The translations under genes were made by a program, and so were the position numbers. A DNA stretch of 6,446 nucleotides, taken from the NCBI GenBank assembly GCA_025356735.1, contig JANXRT010000342.1, positions 1 to 6,446 of the forward strand. The letters are read 5' to 3'. Positions within the stretch are counted from its first letter, which is position 1. Every line of letters starts with the position of its first letter. Source of the stretch: Acetobacteraceae bacterium. Its GTDB lineage: Bacteria; Pseudomonadota; Alphaproteobacteria; Acetobacterales; Acetobacteraceae. This document shows positions 1 to 5,243 of this stretch, in pieces. The notes below the pieces were generated by a model. The model searched no databases. It was given only the letters and a program-made list of their open reading frames with translations, and was not told the origin of the DNA.

Positions 1-1550
1 TCCAGCAAATGCTGGCCGGACAGCCCAACCTGACGATACAGGCGGGGACTGTCGAGGATGTCGAAATCGGCGCAGATGGACGGCTCGCCGCATTGGTCTG
101 TGGCGATGGCACGGTTGTTCGCTGCGCGGCCGCCGTGTTGACGACGGGCACCTTCCTGCGCGGCATCACCCATATCGGAAATGTGCAGACGCCGGCGGGC
201 CGCGCGGGGGAGGCACCTTCAATCGGGTTGGCGCACACCCTGGCAAGGTTCGGCCTGCCGCTCGGTCGCCTAAAGACCGGAACCCCGCCGCGTCTGGACC
301 GGCGGTCGATCGATTGGGAGATCCTGGCACAGGATCATGGCGACACGACGCCGGAGTTCTTCAGCACGTTGACGACGGGCGTCGCCAACCGGCAGATCGA
401 ATGCCGCATCACCGCGACCACGCCGGCGACCCACGCAATCATTCGAGCCAACCTGCACGGCTCGGCGATCCATGTCGGGGCAATCACCGGCGTCGGCCCG
501 CGCTATTGCCCGTCGATCGAGGACAAGGTGTCCCGATTCGCCGACCGGGCGAGCCATCAGATCTTCCTGGAGCCGGAGGGCCTGGATGATTTCACGGTGT
601 ACCCGAACGGCATCTCCACGAGCTTGCCGATTGAGGTGCAGAAGGCGTTCCTCGCCACCATCCCGGGGCTTGAGCGTGCCGAGATCATCCGGCCCGGGTA
701 CGCGGTCGAGTATGATTTCGTCGATCCGCGATCGCTGTCGCGTTCGTTGGAGGTGCGGGCTATCCCGGGATTGTTCCTGGCCGGCCAGATCAACGGCACC
801 ACCGGCTACGAGGAGGCCGCGGCCCAGGGCCTTGTCGCCGGACTCAACGCGGCGCGGCAGGCGGGTGGGTCCGATCCGATCTCGTTGGATCGGTCTGAGG
901 GCTATATCGGGGTTCTGACCGACGATCTGGTCACCCAGGGGATCAGCGAGCCGTACCGGATGTTCACGTCGCGGGCGGAGTTCCGGCTGACGTTGCGGGC
1001 CGACAACGCCGATCTTCGGTTGACCGGCAAGGGTCTTGCCTGGGGTTGCATCGGGTCGGAGCGGGCAGCAAGTTTCGAGTCCTACCACCAGGATGTACTG
1101 CGGGCGGGCGAGCGCGCGGCCGCGGAGGGCGCCTTCCCGCCGCAGCTGGAGCGCCAGGGCATCCGGGTTCGTGCGGACGGCAAGTGGCGTTCGATCTTCA
1201 GTCTTTTGGGAAACGGCAACGTCGCGGCGGGGGCGGTGGTGGAAGCGTTTCCCTGGCTAAGGCAGATACCCGTACGGGTGTTTTCCCATCTTCAGACCGA
1301 GGCGCAGTACGCCGGCTACCTGGTTCGCCAGGACGGGGAGCTGCGTCAGTTCCGCCGCGAGGAGGGCGTTTCCCTCCACGCTGTCGATTACGGGCGCATC
1401 GGCGGCCTTTCGGCTGAGCTGCATGGCAAACTGGCCTCCATCCAGCCCGACTCGCTGGGATCGGCGGCGCGCATTCAGGGGATGACCCCTGCCGCGCTCG
1501 GTGCCATTTCCGCTTACGTCCGACGGCAATCCACCAGGCATTTCACGTGA
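1..1550 (+). CDS. mnmG: tRNA uridine-5-carboxymethylaminomethyl modification enzyme MnmG (GidA), 5' truncated
   Basis: With MnmE, MnmG installs the cmnm5/nm5 group on the wobble uridine (U34) of certain tRNAs, using FAD and NADH in the cytoplasm. The open frame continues to the left edge (codons from base 3), so the ATG at 9 is internal: the residues around it, QQMLAGQPNL, match the interior of the family. About the first 105-110 residues, including the FAD-binding GxGxxG motif, lie outside the window, judging from the usual length of about 620. Visible hallmarks are GRLKTGTPPR (bases about 265-295), GVGPRYCPSIEDK with the conserved active-site cysteine (codon 507-509), QIFLEPEGL, PNGISTSLP, AGQINGTTGYEEAAAQG (about 780-830) and EPYRMFTSRAE. 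The C-terminal helical domain that contacts MnmE ends in GGLSAEL...ARIQGMTPAAL. The stop codon (1548-1550) lies inside a parS-like palindrome. rsmG follows 22 bp downstream, the standard order. The frame is intact throughout and the identification is very secure. Confidence 0.97.
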   Translation, partial: QQMLAGQPNLTIQAGTVEDVEIGADGRLAALVCGDGTVVRCAAAVLTTGTFLRGITHIGNVQTPAGRAGEAPSIGLAHTLARFGLPLGRLKTGTPPRLDRRSIDWEILAQDHGDTTPEFFSTLTTGVANRQIECRITATTPATHAIIRANLHGSAIHVGAITGVGPRYCPSIEDKVSRFADRASHQIFLEPEGLDDFTVYPNGISTSLPIEVQKAFLATIPGLERAEIIRPGYAVEYDFVDPRSLSRSLEVRAIPGLFLAGQINGTTGYEEAAAQGLVAGLNAARQAGGSDPISLDRSEGYIGVLTDDLVTQGISEPYRMFTSRAEFRLTLRADNADLRLTGKGLAWGCIGSERAASFESYHQDVLRAGERAAAEGAFPPQLERQGIRVRADGKWRSIFSLLGNGNVAAGAVVEAFPWLRQIPVRVFSHLQTEAQYAGYLVRQDGELRQFRREEGVSLHAVDYGRIGGLSAELHGKLASIQPDSLGSAARIQGMTPAALGAISAYVRRQSTRHFT

Positions 1551-1554
1551 AACA
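1539..1554. promoter_or_regulatory. parS-like ParB-binding site (14/16 match) at the mnmG stop codon
   Basis: The sequence CATTTCACGTGAAACA matches the near-universal chromosomal parS TGTTTCACGTGAAACA at 14 of 16 positions; only the two outermost bases of the left half differ. The central 12 bp TTTCACGTGAAA are perfectly palindromic. The last codons of mnmG (His-Phe-Thr-stop) are read through the left half. It lies 69 bp, centre to centre, from a perfect parS inside rsmG, and ParB is encoded 1.4 kb downstream. ParB family members generally tolerate changes in the outermost parS bases, so binding is likely but inferred. Confidence 0.8.
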
Positions 1555-1572
1555 TCGTTGTTCTGTATCTGA

Positions 1573-2193
1573 ATGACACAGCGTGTGGCGGCTGCGGCTC
1601 TCGTGAATGTTTCACGTGAAACACGGGATCGCCTGGACGGCTTCGTCGATTGCCTGTTGCGCTGGAACTCCACCATTAACCTTGTTTCCAGAAAAGACGA
1701 AGCGACCATCTGGCAGCGCCACGTCGAGGACTCCCTGCAGCTTGCCGCGCTGATCGAGACTCCCGTCACACGCGCCATAGACCTCGGTTCCGGCGGCGGC
1801 TTTCCCGGGCTGGTGCTGTGTATCGCCACCAACACTCCCTTCGACCTCGTCGAGGCCGATCAACGCAAGGCGGCCTTCCTGCGTGAAGCCGCACGGCTGA
1901 CCCAGGCACCGGCCCGCATCCATGCCGGCCGCGCCGAAACGCTGACGCTGGAGCCGGCCTTGCTGGTAACCGCCCGGGCCTTGGCGCCGCTGCCCGCGCT
2001 GCTTGCCATCGCCGCCCGGTTCGTCGCCCCTGGCGGAAGCTGCCTGTTCCTCAAAGGTGCGGGCGTCGATGCCGAATTGACGGAAGCGCGCGCAAGGTGG
2101 CACATGCGCGTGGGACGAACAGCCAGCCGGACATCACCACGCGCCAGCGTTCTTCGCATCAGTGAGATTACCCCTGTCGAACATGCTGACTGA
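1573..2193 (+). CDS. rsmG: 16S rRNA (guanine(527)-N7)-methyltransferase RsmG (GidB)
   Basis: RsmG transfers a methyl group from S-adenosylmethionine to N7 of G527 in helix 18 of 16S rRNA, near the decoding site. The 206-residue product is close to the E. coli length of 207. It shows the family pattern: WNSTINLVSRKDEATIWQRH (residues 31-50), the SAM-binding loop DLGSGGGFPG (70-79), VEADQRKAAFLRE (93-105), RALAPL (135-140) and the terminal strand around PGGSCLFLKG (153-162). Residues 12-17 (NVSRET) are encoded by a perfect parS site, a known alphaproteobacterial peculiarity. No good Shine-Dalgarno precedes the ATG at 1573; in-frame GTG codons at 1585 and 1603 are possible alternative starts, but the ATG gives the family-typical length. 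The 3' end overlaps parA by 11 bp if parA starts at its ATG, which suggests coupled expression. Confidence 0.96.
   Translation: MTQRVAAAALVNVSRETRDRLDGFVDCLLRWNSTINLVSRKDEATIWQRHVEDSLQLAALIETPVTRAIDLGSGGGFPGLVLCIATNTPFDLVEADQRKAAFLREAARLTQAPARIHAGRAETLTLEPALLVTARALAPLPALLAIAARFVAPGGSCLFLKGAGVDAELTEARARWHMRVGRTASRTSPRASVLRISEITPVEHAD
1608..1623. promoter_or_regulatory. parS: parS centromere site (perfect 16-bp match) inside rsmG
   Basis: TGTTTCACGTGAAACA is an exact copy of the consensus chromosomal parS palindrome. ParB nucleates here, spreads as a CTP-dependent clamp and is moved by ParA to segregate the origin region. The site is also coding: in the rsmG frame it supplies Val-Ser-Arg-Glu-Thr (residues 13-17). 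Its position just upstream of parAB, together with the near-match at 1539-1554, marks the origin-proximal centromere cluster. Identity rests on the exact match and the parB context. Confidence 0.95.
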
Positions 2194-2992
2194 CCCCACC
2201 CCGCCGCGGGTGATCGCGATCGCCAACCAGAAAGGCGGCGTCGGCAAAACCACGACAGCCATCAACCTCGCGACGGCGCTTGCCGCTGGCGGAGAGGACG
2301 TCCTGCTGATCGATCTTGACCCTCAAGGCAACGCCTCCACAGGGCTCGGCATCCCGCGCCAGGAACGTGCGACCGGCAGCTACCGGCTGCTGATCGAGGG
2401 TGCTCCCGTGGCCTCGACCATCCGTGCGAGCTATGTGCCGAACCTGCACCTTATTCCCGCGGAACCCGATCTTGCCGGCGCGGAAATCGAGCTGGTCGAT
2501 CTCGCTCGCCGGGAATACCGTCTGCGCGATGCGATCGTCGATCTGAGACGCGCTGCACGCTACCGTTTCATCCTGATCGACTGTCCGCCCGGCCTCGGCC
2601 TGCTGACCCTGAATTCCCTGGTGGCCGCCGATGGGGTTCTGGTACCGCTGCAATGCGAGTTCTTCGCGCTTGAAGGGATCACCCAACTGACCCGCACGAT
2701 CGATGCGGTCAAACAATCCCTCAATCAGAGCCTGGCGCTCCAGGGAATCGTCCTGACGATGCATGATCGGCGCAACAACCTGTCCGAATTGGTCGCCAAC
2801 GACGCGCGAAGCTTCTTTGGCGATACGATCTACCAGACTGTTATTCCCCGCAATATTCGTGTGTCGGAAGCACCGAGCCACGGCAAGCCGGTTCTGCTGT
2901 ACGATTTCCGCTCGCCAGGCGCACAGGCCTACATCCGACTCGCCGCCGAATTCCGCAAGCGCGAGAAGGCCATTCAGAAAGTCGCGACATGA
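2183..2992 (+). CDS. parA: Chromosome-partitioning ATPase ParA (Soj family)
   Basis: ParA is a deviant-Walker P-loop ATPase. Its ATP-bound dimer binds the nucleoid non-specifically and pulls ParB-parS complexes apart. Numbering from the ATG at 2183 (269 aa): deviant Walker A KGGVGKTT at 17-24 with signature lysine K17 and catalytic K22; Walker A' strand LLIDLDPQGNAS at 41-52 with D44; Walker B FILIDCPPGLGLLT at 129-142 with D133. The usual form of the last motif is DCPPSLGLLT, so Gly replaces Ser at residue 137. The C-terminal VIPRNIRVSEAPSHGKP block is typical of the family. An in-frame GTG at 2162 would add seven residues; I prefer the ATG because the extra residues are not family-like and the overlap with rsmG is then short (11 bp). 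Neither start has a clear Shine-Dalgarno, which fits translation coupled to rsmG. It overlaps parB by 4 bp (ATGA). Confidence 0.96.
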   Translation: MLTDPTPPRVIAIANQKGGVGKTTTAINLATALAAGGEDVLLIDLDPQGNASTGLGIPRQERATGSYRLLIEGAPVASTIRASYVPNLHLIPAEPDLAGAEIELVDLARREYRLRDAIVDLRRAARYRFILIDCPPGLGLLTLNSLVAADGVLVPLQCEFFALEGITQLTRTIDAVKQSLNQSLALQGIVLTMHDRRNNLSELVANDARSFFGDTIYQTVIPRNIRVSEAPSHGKPVLLYDFRSPGAQAYIRLAAEFRKREKAIQKVAT

Positions 2993-3831
2993 GCCTCAAG
3001 CAAGCAACGCCTCGCCTGGGCCGTGGTCTGGCGGCCTTGATGGGCGACATCACTCCGCTGGCACCTCCGAGCGGCATAAGGATGGTCGCGATCGAGGCAC
3101 TCCAGGCCAGCCCTTACCAGCCGCGCGGTGACATGGATGCCTCCGCTCTCGCCGAACTGACTGACAGCATCCGTGAGCACGGCATTCTCCAGCCGCTGCT
3201 GGCGCGTATCCACCCGACCGAAAAAGGCCACTACCAGATCATCGCCGGCGAACGCCGGTGGCGTGCCGCCCAGGCCGCCGGGCTGCACGACATCCCGGTG
3301 CTGGTGCGAGAACTCGGCGACCTTGAAGCGATGGCGGCGGGGCTGGTCGAGAACCTGCAGCGCCAGGACCTCAACCCGGTCGAGGAGGCCGAGGGTTTCC
3401 GCCGCCTGACCGAGGAATTCGGCATCAGCCAGGAAGCGATCGGCCGTTCCGTCGGCAAATCCCGCAGCCATGTCAGCAACACCCTGCGGCTGCTGGGGCT
3501 GCCACAGAGCCTGCTGGCGGAGCTCAGGACCGGCCGGATTTCAGCCGGGCATGCGAGGGCACTGCTCATGCATCCGGAACCGGAAGCCGCCCTGGCCTCC
3601 GTGCTCTCGCGCGGATTGAACGTCCGGCAGACCGAGGCGCTGGTCAAGATGCCGCGACAGCCCCGCATTCAGAAAGCTTCTGATCCGGACACGGTCGCTT
3701 TGGAGCAAGGCGTCTCGGAGCGGCTCGGTTTGAAGGTGGACATCGGCTTTAATGGGTCGGGTGGCGTAATGAAAATCCATTACAGGGATTTGGAGCAGCT
3801 TGAGGGGTTATTAGCTTTACTGAGCAAGTAA
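2989..3831 (+). CDS. parB: Chromosome-partitioning protein ParB (Spo0J family CTPase)
   Basis: ParB binds parS, uses CTP to form a sliding clamp and stimulates ParA ATPase. The 280-residue product has every expected part in order: an N-terminal ParA-contact segment RLGRGLAALMGD (9-20); the CTP-binding N domain with SPYQPR (41-46), SIREHGILQP (60-69) and the arginine patch GERRWRAAQAAG (87-98); ENLQRQDLNPVEEAEGF (121-137); a helix-turn-helix at about 146-168 (GISQEAIGRSVGKSRSHVSNTLR) that reads parS; and a short C-terminal dimerisation domain ending KIHYRDLEQLEGLLALLSK. The start overlaps the parA stop as ATGA. The last codons are unusual: three TTA leucines (residues 274, 275, 277) in an otherwise CTG/CTC-dominated context. 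The TAA stop lies inside the left end of a repeat element, but the domain appears complete. Confidence 0.97.
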   Translation: MSLKQATPRLGRGLAALMGDITPLAPPSGIRMVAIEALQASPYQPRGDMDASALAELTDSIREHGILQPLLARIHPTEKGHYQIIAGERRWRAAQAAGLHDIPVLVRELGDLEAMAAGLVENLQRQDLNPVEEAEGFRRLTEEFGISQEAIGRSVGKSRSHVSNTLRLLGLPQSLLAELRTGRISAGHARALLMHPEPEAALASVLSRGLNVRQTEALVKMPRQPRIQKASDPDTVALEQGVSERLGLKVDIGFNGSGGVMKIHYRDLEQLEGLLALLSK

Positions 3832-3900
3832 GCATAGGGCTCTGTCCCATACCCCGCCTCGCCTTCAAGCATTGGGGTTGCGCCCCGGGGCGCCTTACTT
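3826..3900. repeat. 75-bp repeat element with 7-bp inverted ends in the parB/nusG convergent gap
   Basis: The stretch begins AAGTAAG (3826-3832) and ends with its exact reverse complement CTTACTT (3894-3900). Inside are two related units made of AAGCAT followed by a G-block/C-block hairpin: 3830-3848 (GGG, loop CTCTGT, CCC) and 3867-3886 (GGGG, loop TTGCG, CCCC). A 14-bp perfect palindrome GCGCCCCGGGGCGC lies at 3880-3893. Bases 3827-3858 match 6409-6440 at 29 of 32 positions. The left end contains the parB stop codon. No T-run follows any hairpin, so a classical intrinsic terminator is not evident, but the structured RNA could separate the two converging operons. It resembles REP-type dispersed repeats; no transposase is present. 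Confidence 0.75.
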
Positions 3901-3914
3901 AAGACCCTGGCCTT

Positions 3915-4445
3915 CTATGCTTTCTCGACTTGGCTATATTCCAGCTCAACCGGCGTGGACCGGCCGAAGATCGACACGCTGACCTTCACCCGGCCCTTCT
4001 CCTCGTCCACTTCCTCGACCGTTCCGTTGAAGCTGGTGAACGGACCGTCGGCCACCCGGATCTGCTCGCCAACCTCGTACAGCACGGCGGGACGCGGACG
4101 CTCCACGCCTTCCTGCGCCTGCTTCAGGATACGCTCCGCCTCGGCCTCGGTGATCGGTGATGGCCGGGTCTTGGTGCCCAGGAAGCCGGTGACCTTCGGG
4201 GTGTCCTTGACCAGATGCCAGGCATCGTCGGTCAGCTCCATCTTTACCAGCACGTAGCCGGGGAAGAACTTGCGCTCGGCGTTGACCTTCTGGCCGCGGC
4301 GCAGTTCGACAACCTCCTCCGACGGCACCAGGATCTCGTCGAACTGCTCGGCCAGGCCCTTCTGGGCCGCCTGCTCCTTGATCTGCTGAGCGATCTTCTT
4401 CTCGAAGCCTGAATAAACATGCACCACGTACCACTTCTTGGCCAT
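3915..4445 (-). CDS. nusG: Transcription termination/antitermination factor NusG
   Basis: NusG binds RNA polymerase through its N-terminal domain, suppresses pausing, and links polymerase to Rho or to the ribosome through its C-terminal KOW domain. The 176-residue product matches the family length. The NGN domain runs from KKWYVVHVYSGFEKKIAQ (3-20) through ERKFFPGYVLVKM (57-69) to about residue 105; the KOW domain covers EVGEQIRVADGPFTSFNGTV (124-143) onward and ends VSIFGRSTPVELEYSQVEK. The start at 4445 is supported by a GAAGGG ribosome-binding site 10 nt upstream. An ATG three codons earlier (4454) lies almost on top of that site and is less likely; the longer open frame reaching 4763 runs back through secE and is not real. 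secE ends 14 bp upstream. The usual next gene, rplK, is missing: nusG instead runs head-on into parB. Confidence 0.97.
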   Translation of the reverse strand: MAKKWYVVHVYSGFEKKIAQQIKEQAAQKGLAEQFDEILVPSEEVVELRRGQKVNAERKFFPGYVLVKMELTDDAWHLVKDTPKVTGFLGTKTRPSPITEAEAERILKQAQEGVERPRPAVLYEVGEQIRVADGPFTSFNGTVEEVDEEKGRVKVSVSIFGRSTPVELEYSQVEKA

Positions 4446-4455
4446 AGCCTTCATT

Positions 4456-4461
4456 CCCTTC
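4456..4461 (-). promoter_or_regulatory. Ribosome-binding site of nusG
   Basis: GAAGGG on the minus strand, 10 nt before the ATG at 4445. It overlaps the secE stop codon (TGA, 4460-4462, read as TGAAGGG), so ribosomes finishing secE stop on the nusG loading site. This decides the nusG start against the ATG at 4454. Confidence 0.7.
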
Positions 4462-4654
4462 AGATACCGACGGTGAACAGGGCGCGAACCCCGACGCCGA
4501 TGATCTGATCCACGACAAAAAAGAAGATGGCCGCAAGCGCCGCCATGGCGAATACCAGTCCGGTGGTCACCAGCGTCTCCTTGCGGGAGGGCCAGGTCAC
4601 CTTGACCGCCTCGGCGCGTACTTCGCGCAAGAATTTCGCCGGATTGACCGCCAC
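4460..4654 (-). CDS. secE: Preprotein translocase subunit SecE
   Basis: SecE is the small inner-membrane subunit that clamps the SecY channel of the SecYEG translocon. Read from a GTG at 4654 the product has 64 residues, the usual length of single-span bacterial SecE. It shows an amphipathic N-terminal helix NPAKFLREVRAEAVKV (4-19), the family motif TWPSRKET (20-27) and one hydrophobic membrane segment at about 29-52 (VTTGLVFAMAALAAIFFFVV). The GTG start is chosen because a GAAGGG site lies 10 nt upstream, the same layout as nusG, and because homologues begin close to this point. The open frame could extend to 4765, but that would run through tRNA-Trp and add residues unlike SecE. It lies between tRNA-Trp and nusG, the classic order. 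Confidence 0.94.
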   Translation of the reverse strand: MAVNPAKFLREVRAEAVKVTWPSRKETLVTTGLVFAMAALAAIFFFVVDQIIGVGVRALFTVGI

Positions 4655-4664
4655 GCCGCGTATT

Positions 4665-4670
4665 CCCTTC
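4665..4670 (-). promoter_or_regulatory. Ribosome-binding site deciding the secE GTG start
   Basis: GAAGGG on the minus strand with a 10-nt spacer to the GTG at 4652-4654. The surrounding leader (TGAAGGGAAT... then GTGGC) parallels the nusG leader (TGAAGGGAAT... then ATGGC), including the identical spacer length. Confidence 0.65.
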
Positions 4671-4735
4671 AAAACTCGAAATCGGCTGGTGGCGTTGGAA
4701 GGTCGAAACCCCAAGGCCATCATCCGCAGGTAGAT

Positions 4736-4812
4736 TGGCAGGGGAGGAGGGTCTCGAACCCACAACCTCCGGTTTTGGAGACCGGCGCTCTAGCCAATTG
4801 AGCTACACCCCT
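4736..4812 (-). tRNA. trnW: tRNA-Trp (anticodon CCA)
   Basis: The minus strand folds as a tRNA: acceptor AGGGGTG/CTCCCCT, D arm GCTC/GAGC, anticodon arm CCGGT-CTCCAAA-ACCGG with anticodon CCA, five-base variable loop, T arm GTGGG-TTCGAGA-CCCTC, discriminator G (4739), and CCA encoded at 4736-4738. Two pairs are U-U mismatches: 6-67 in the acceptor and 50-64 in the T stem. All other stem pairs are canonical. It lies just upstream of secE, the usual place for tRNA-Trp, and probably shares its transcript. Confidence 0.95.
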
Positions 4813-4881
4813 GCACGGCGAGCCGGCCCGCCGGCACTCCATTAAAATGAAAGGCCGCCAAACCCGAACGCAGAAGCCGCG

Positions 4882-4910
4882 TAGAAAGAGTGCGCGCGCC
4901 GCCGTGTCAA
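4882..4910 (-). promoter_or_regulatory. Candidate promoter upstream of tRNA-Trp-secE-nusG
   Basis: A perfect -35 box TTGACA (minus strand, 4905-4910, in the context CTTGACAC) is followed after 17 nt by a weak -10, TTTCTA (4882-4887). Transcription would start about 60 nt before the tRNA-Trp 5' end. The 130-bp gap between tRNA-Gly and tRNA-Trp (4813-4942) otherwise holds only a GCCGGC/GCCGGC inverted repeat (4822-4835) and no gene. Confidence 0.45.
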
Positions 4911-4942
4911 GTGCCATGACGATATGGAGCAAGGTGCCAGGC

Positions 4943-5016
<74 letters not shown>

Positions 5017-5031
5017 AGCCAGGAAGTCAGC

Positions 5032-5117
5032 TGGTGGAGGGGGTTGGATTCGAACCAACGTAGGCGTACGCCAGCGGATTTACAGTCCGCCCCCTTTAGC
5101 CACTCGGGCACCCCTCC
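5032..5117 (-). tRNA. trnY: tRNA-Tyr (anticodon GUA)
   Basis: A class II tRNA on the minus strand: acceptor GGAGGGG/CCCCTCC, anticodon arm GCGGA-CTGTAAA-TCCGC with anticodon GTA, a long variable arm containing GGCG-TA-CGCC, T arm GTTGG-TTCGAAT-CCAAC, discriminator A (5035) and encoded CCA (5032-5034). It is the first gene of the minus-strand cluster. The Tyr-Gly pair divergent from rlmB is a familiar alphaproteobacterial arrangement. Confidence 0.96.
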
Positions 5118-5145
5118 ATTGTCCACAACAGACCGTGGATCGGGC

Positions 5146-5174
5146 GCAATATTGCCAAACCTGCACGCTGTCAA
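5146..5174 (-). promoter_or_regulatory. Promoter of the tRNA-Tyr/Gly(/Trp-secE-nusG) transcript
   Basis: A perfect TTGACA -35 (minus strand, 5169-5174), a 17-nt spacer and TATTGC as -10 (5146-5151). The start would fall near 5139, about 20 nt before the tRNA-Tyr 5' end at 5117, a typical tRNA leader. The -10 overlaps a 10-bp palindrome GCAATATTGC (5146-5155). Confidence 0.65.
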
Positions 5175-5227
5175 CGAGCCGCGGCACCTCCGCACCGGAC
5201 ATGCTGGGCATGACGGTTACAACTGGG

Positions 5228-5233
5228 TATAAC
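5228..5233 (+). promoter_or_regulatory. Possible -10 element of rlmB
   Basis: TATAAC on the plus strand is a good -10 match, but no convincing -35 lies 16-18 nt upstream. Transcription from it would start about 3-5 nt before the rlmB ATG, giving a nearly leaderless message. That would fit the absence of a Shine-Dalgarno before 5244. Confidence 0.3.
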
Positions 5234-5243
5234 CGGCCGCATC

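Noticed and set aside
270..1088. Long antisense open frame within mnmG (272 aa)
   Set aside because: It mirrors the codon structure of a GC-rich conserved gene; the product resembles no family I recognise and has no ribosome site.
2162..2182. GTG start for parA giving seven extra residues
   Set aside because: The ATG at 2183 gives a family-like N-terminus and a shorter overlap with rsmG; the GTG has no ribosome-binding site.
3826..3900. Classical intrinsic terminator for parB or nusG
   Set aside because: Hairpins are possible but none is followed by a T-run on either strand, so it is described as a structured repeat instead.
4446..4763. Long N-terminal extension of the nusG open frame (282 aa)
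   Set aside because: The added part is secE and its upstream region read out of frame; NusG homology and a ribosome-binding site fix the start at 4445.
4655..4765. Upstream extension of secE to an ATG at 4765
   Set aside because: It would translate part of tRNA-Trp and add 37 residues unlike SecE; a GTG with a good ribosome site at 4654 gives the family length.
4822..4835. GCCGGC-CC-GCCGGC inverted repeat as a terminator
   Set aside because: The loop is too short as written, there is no T-run, and it lies between a candidate promoter and tRNA-Trp where termination would be counterproductive.
5119..5127. TTGTCCACA, one mismatch from a DnaA box, near origin-type genes
   Set aside because: A single 8/9 match is expected about once by chance in a window this size; there is no cluster, no AT-rich unwinding region, and it lies in the tRNA-Tyr leader.
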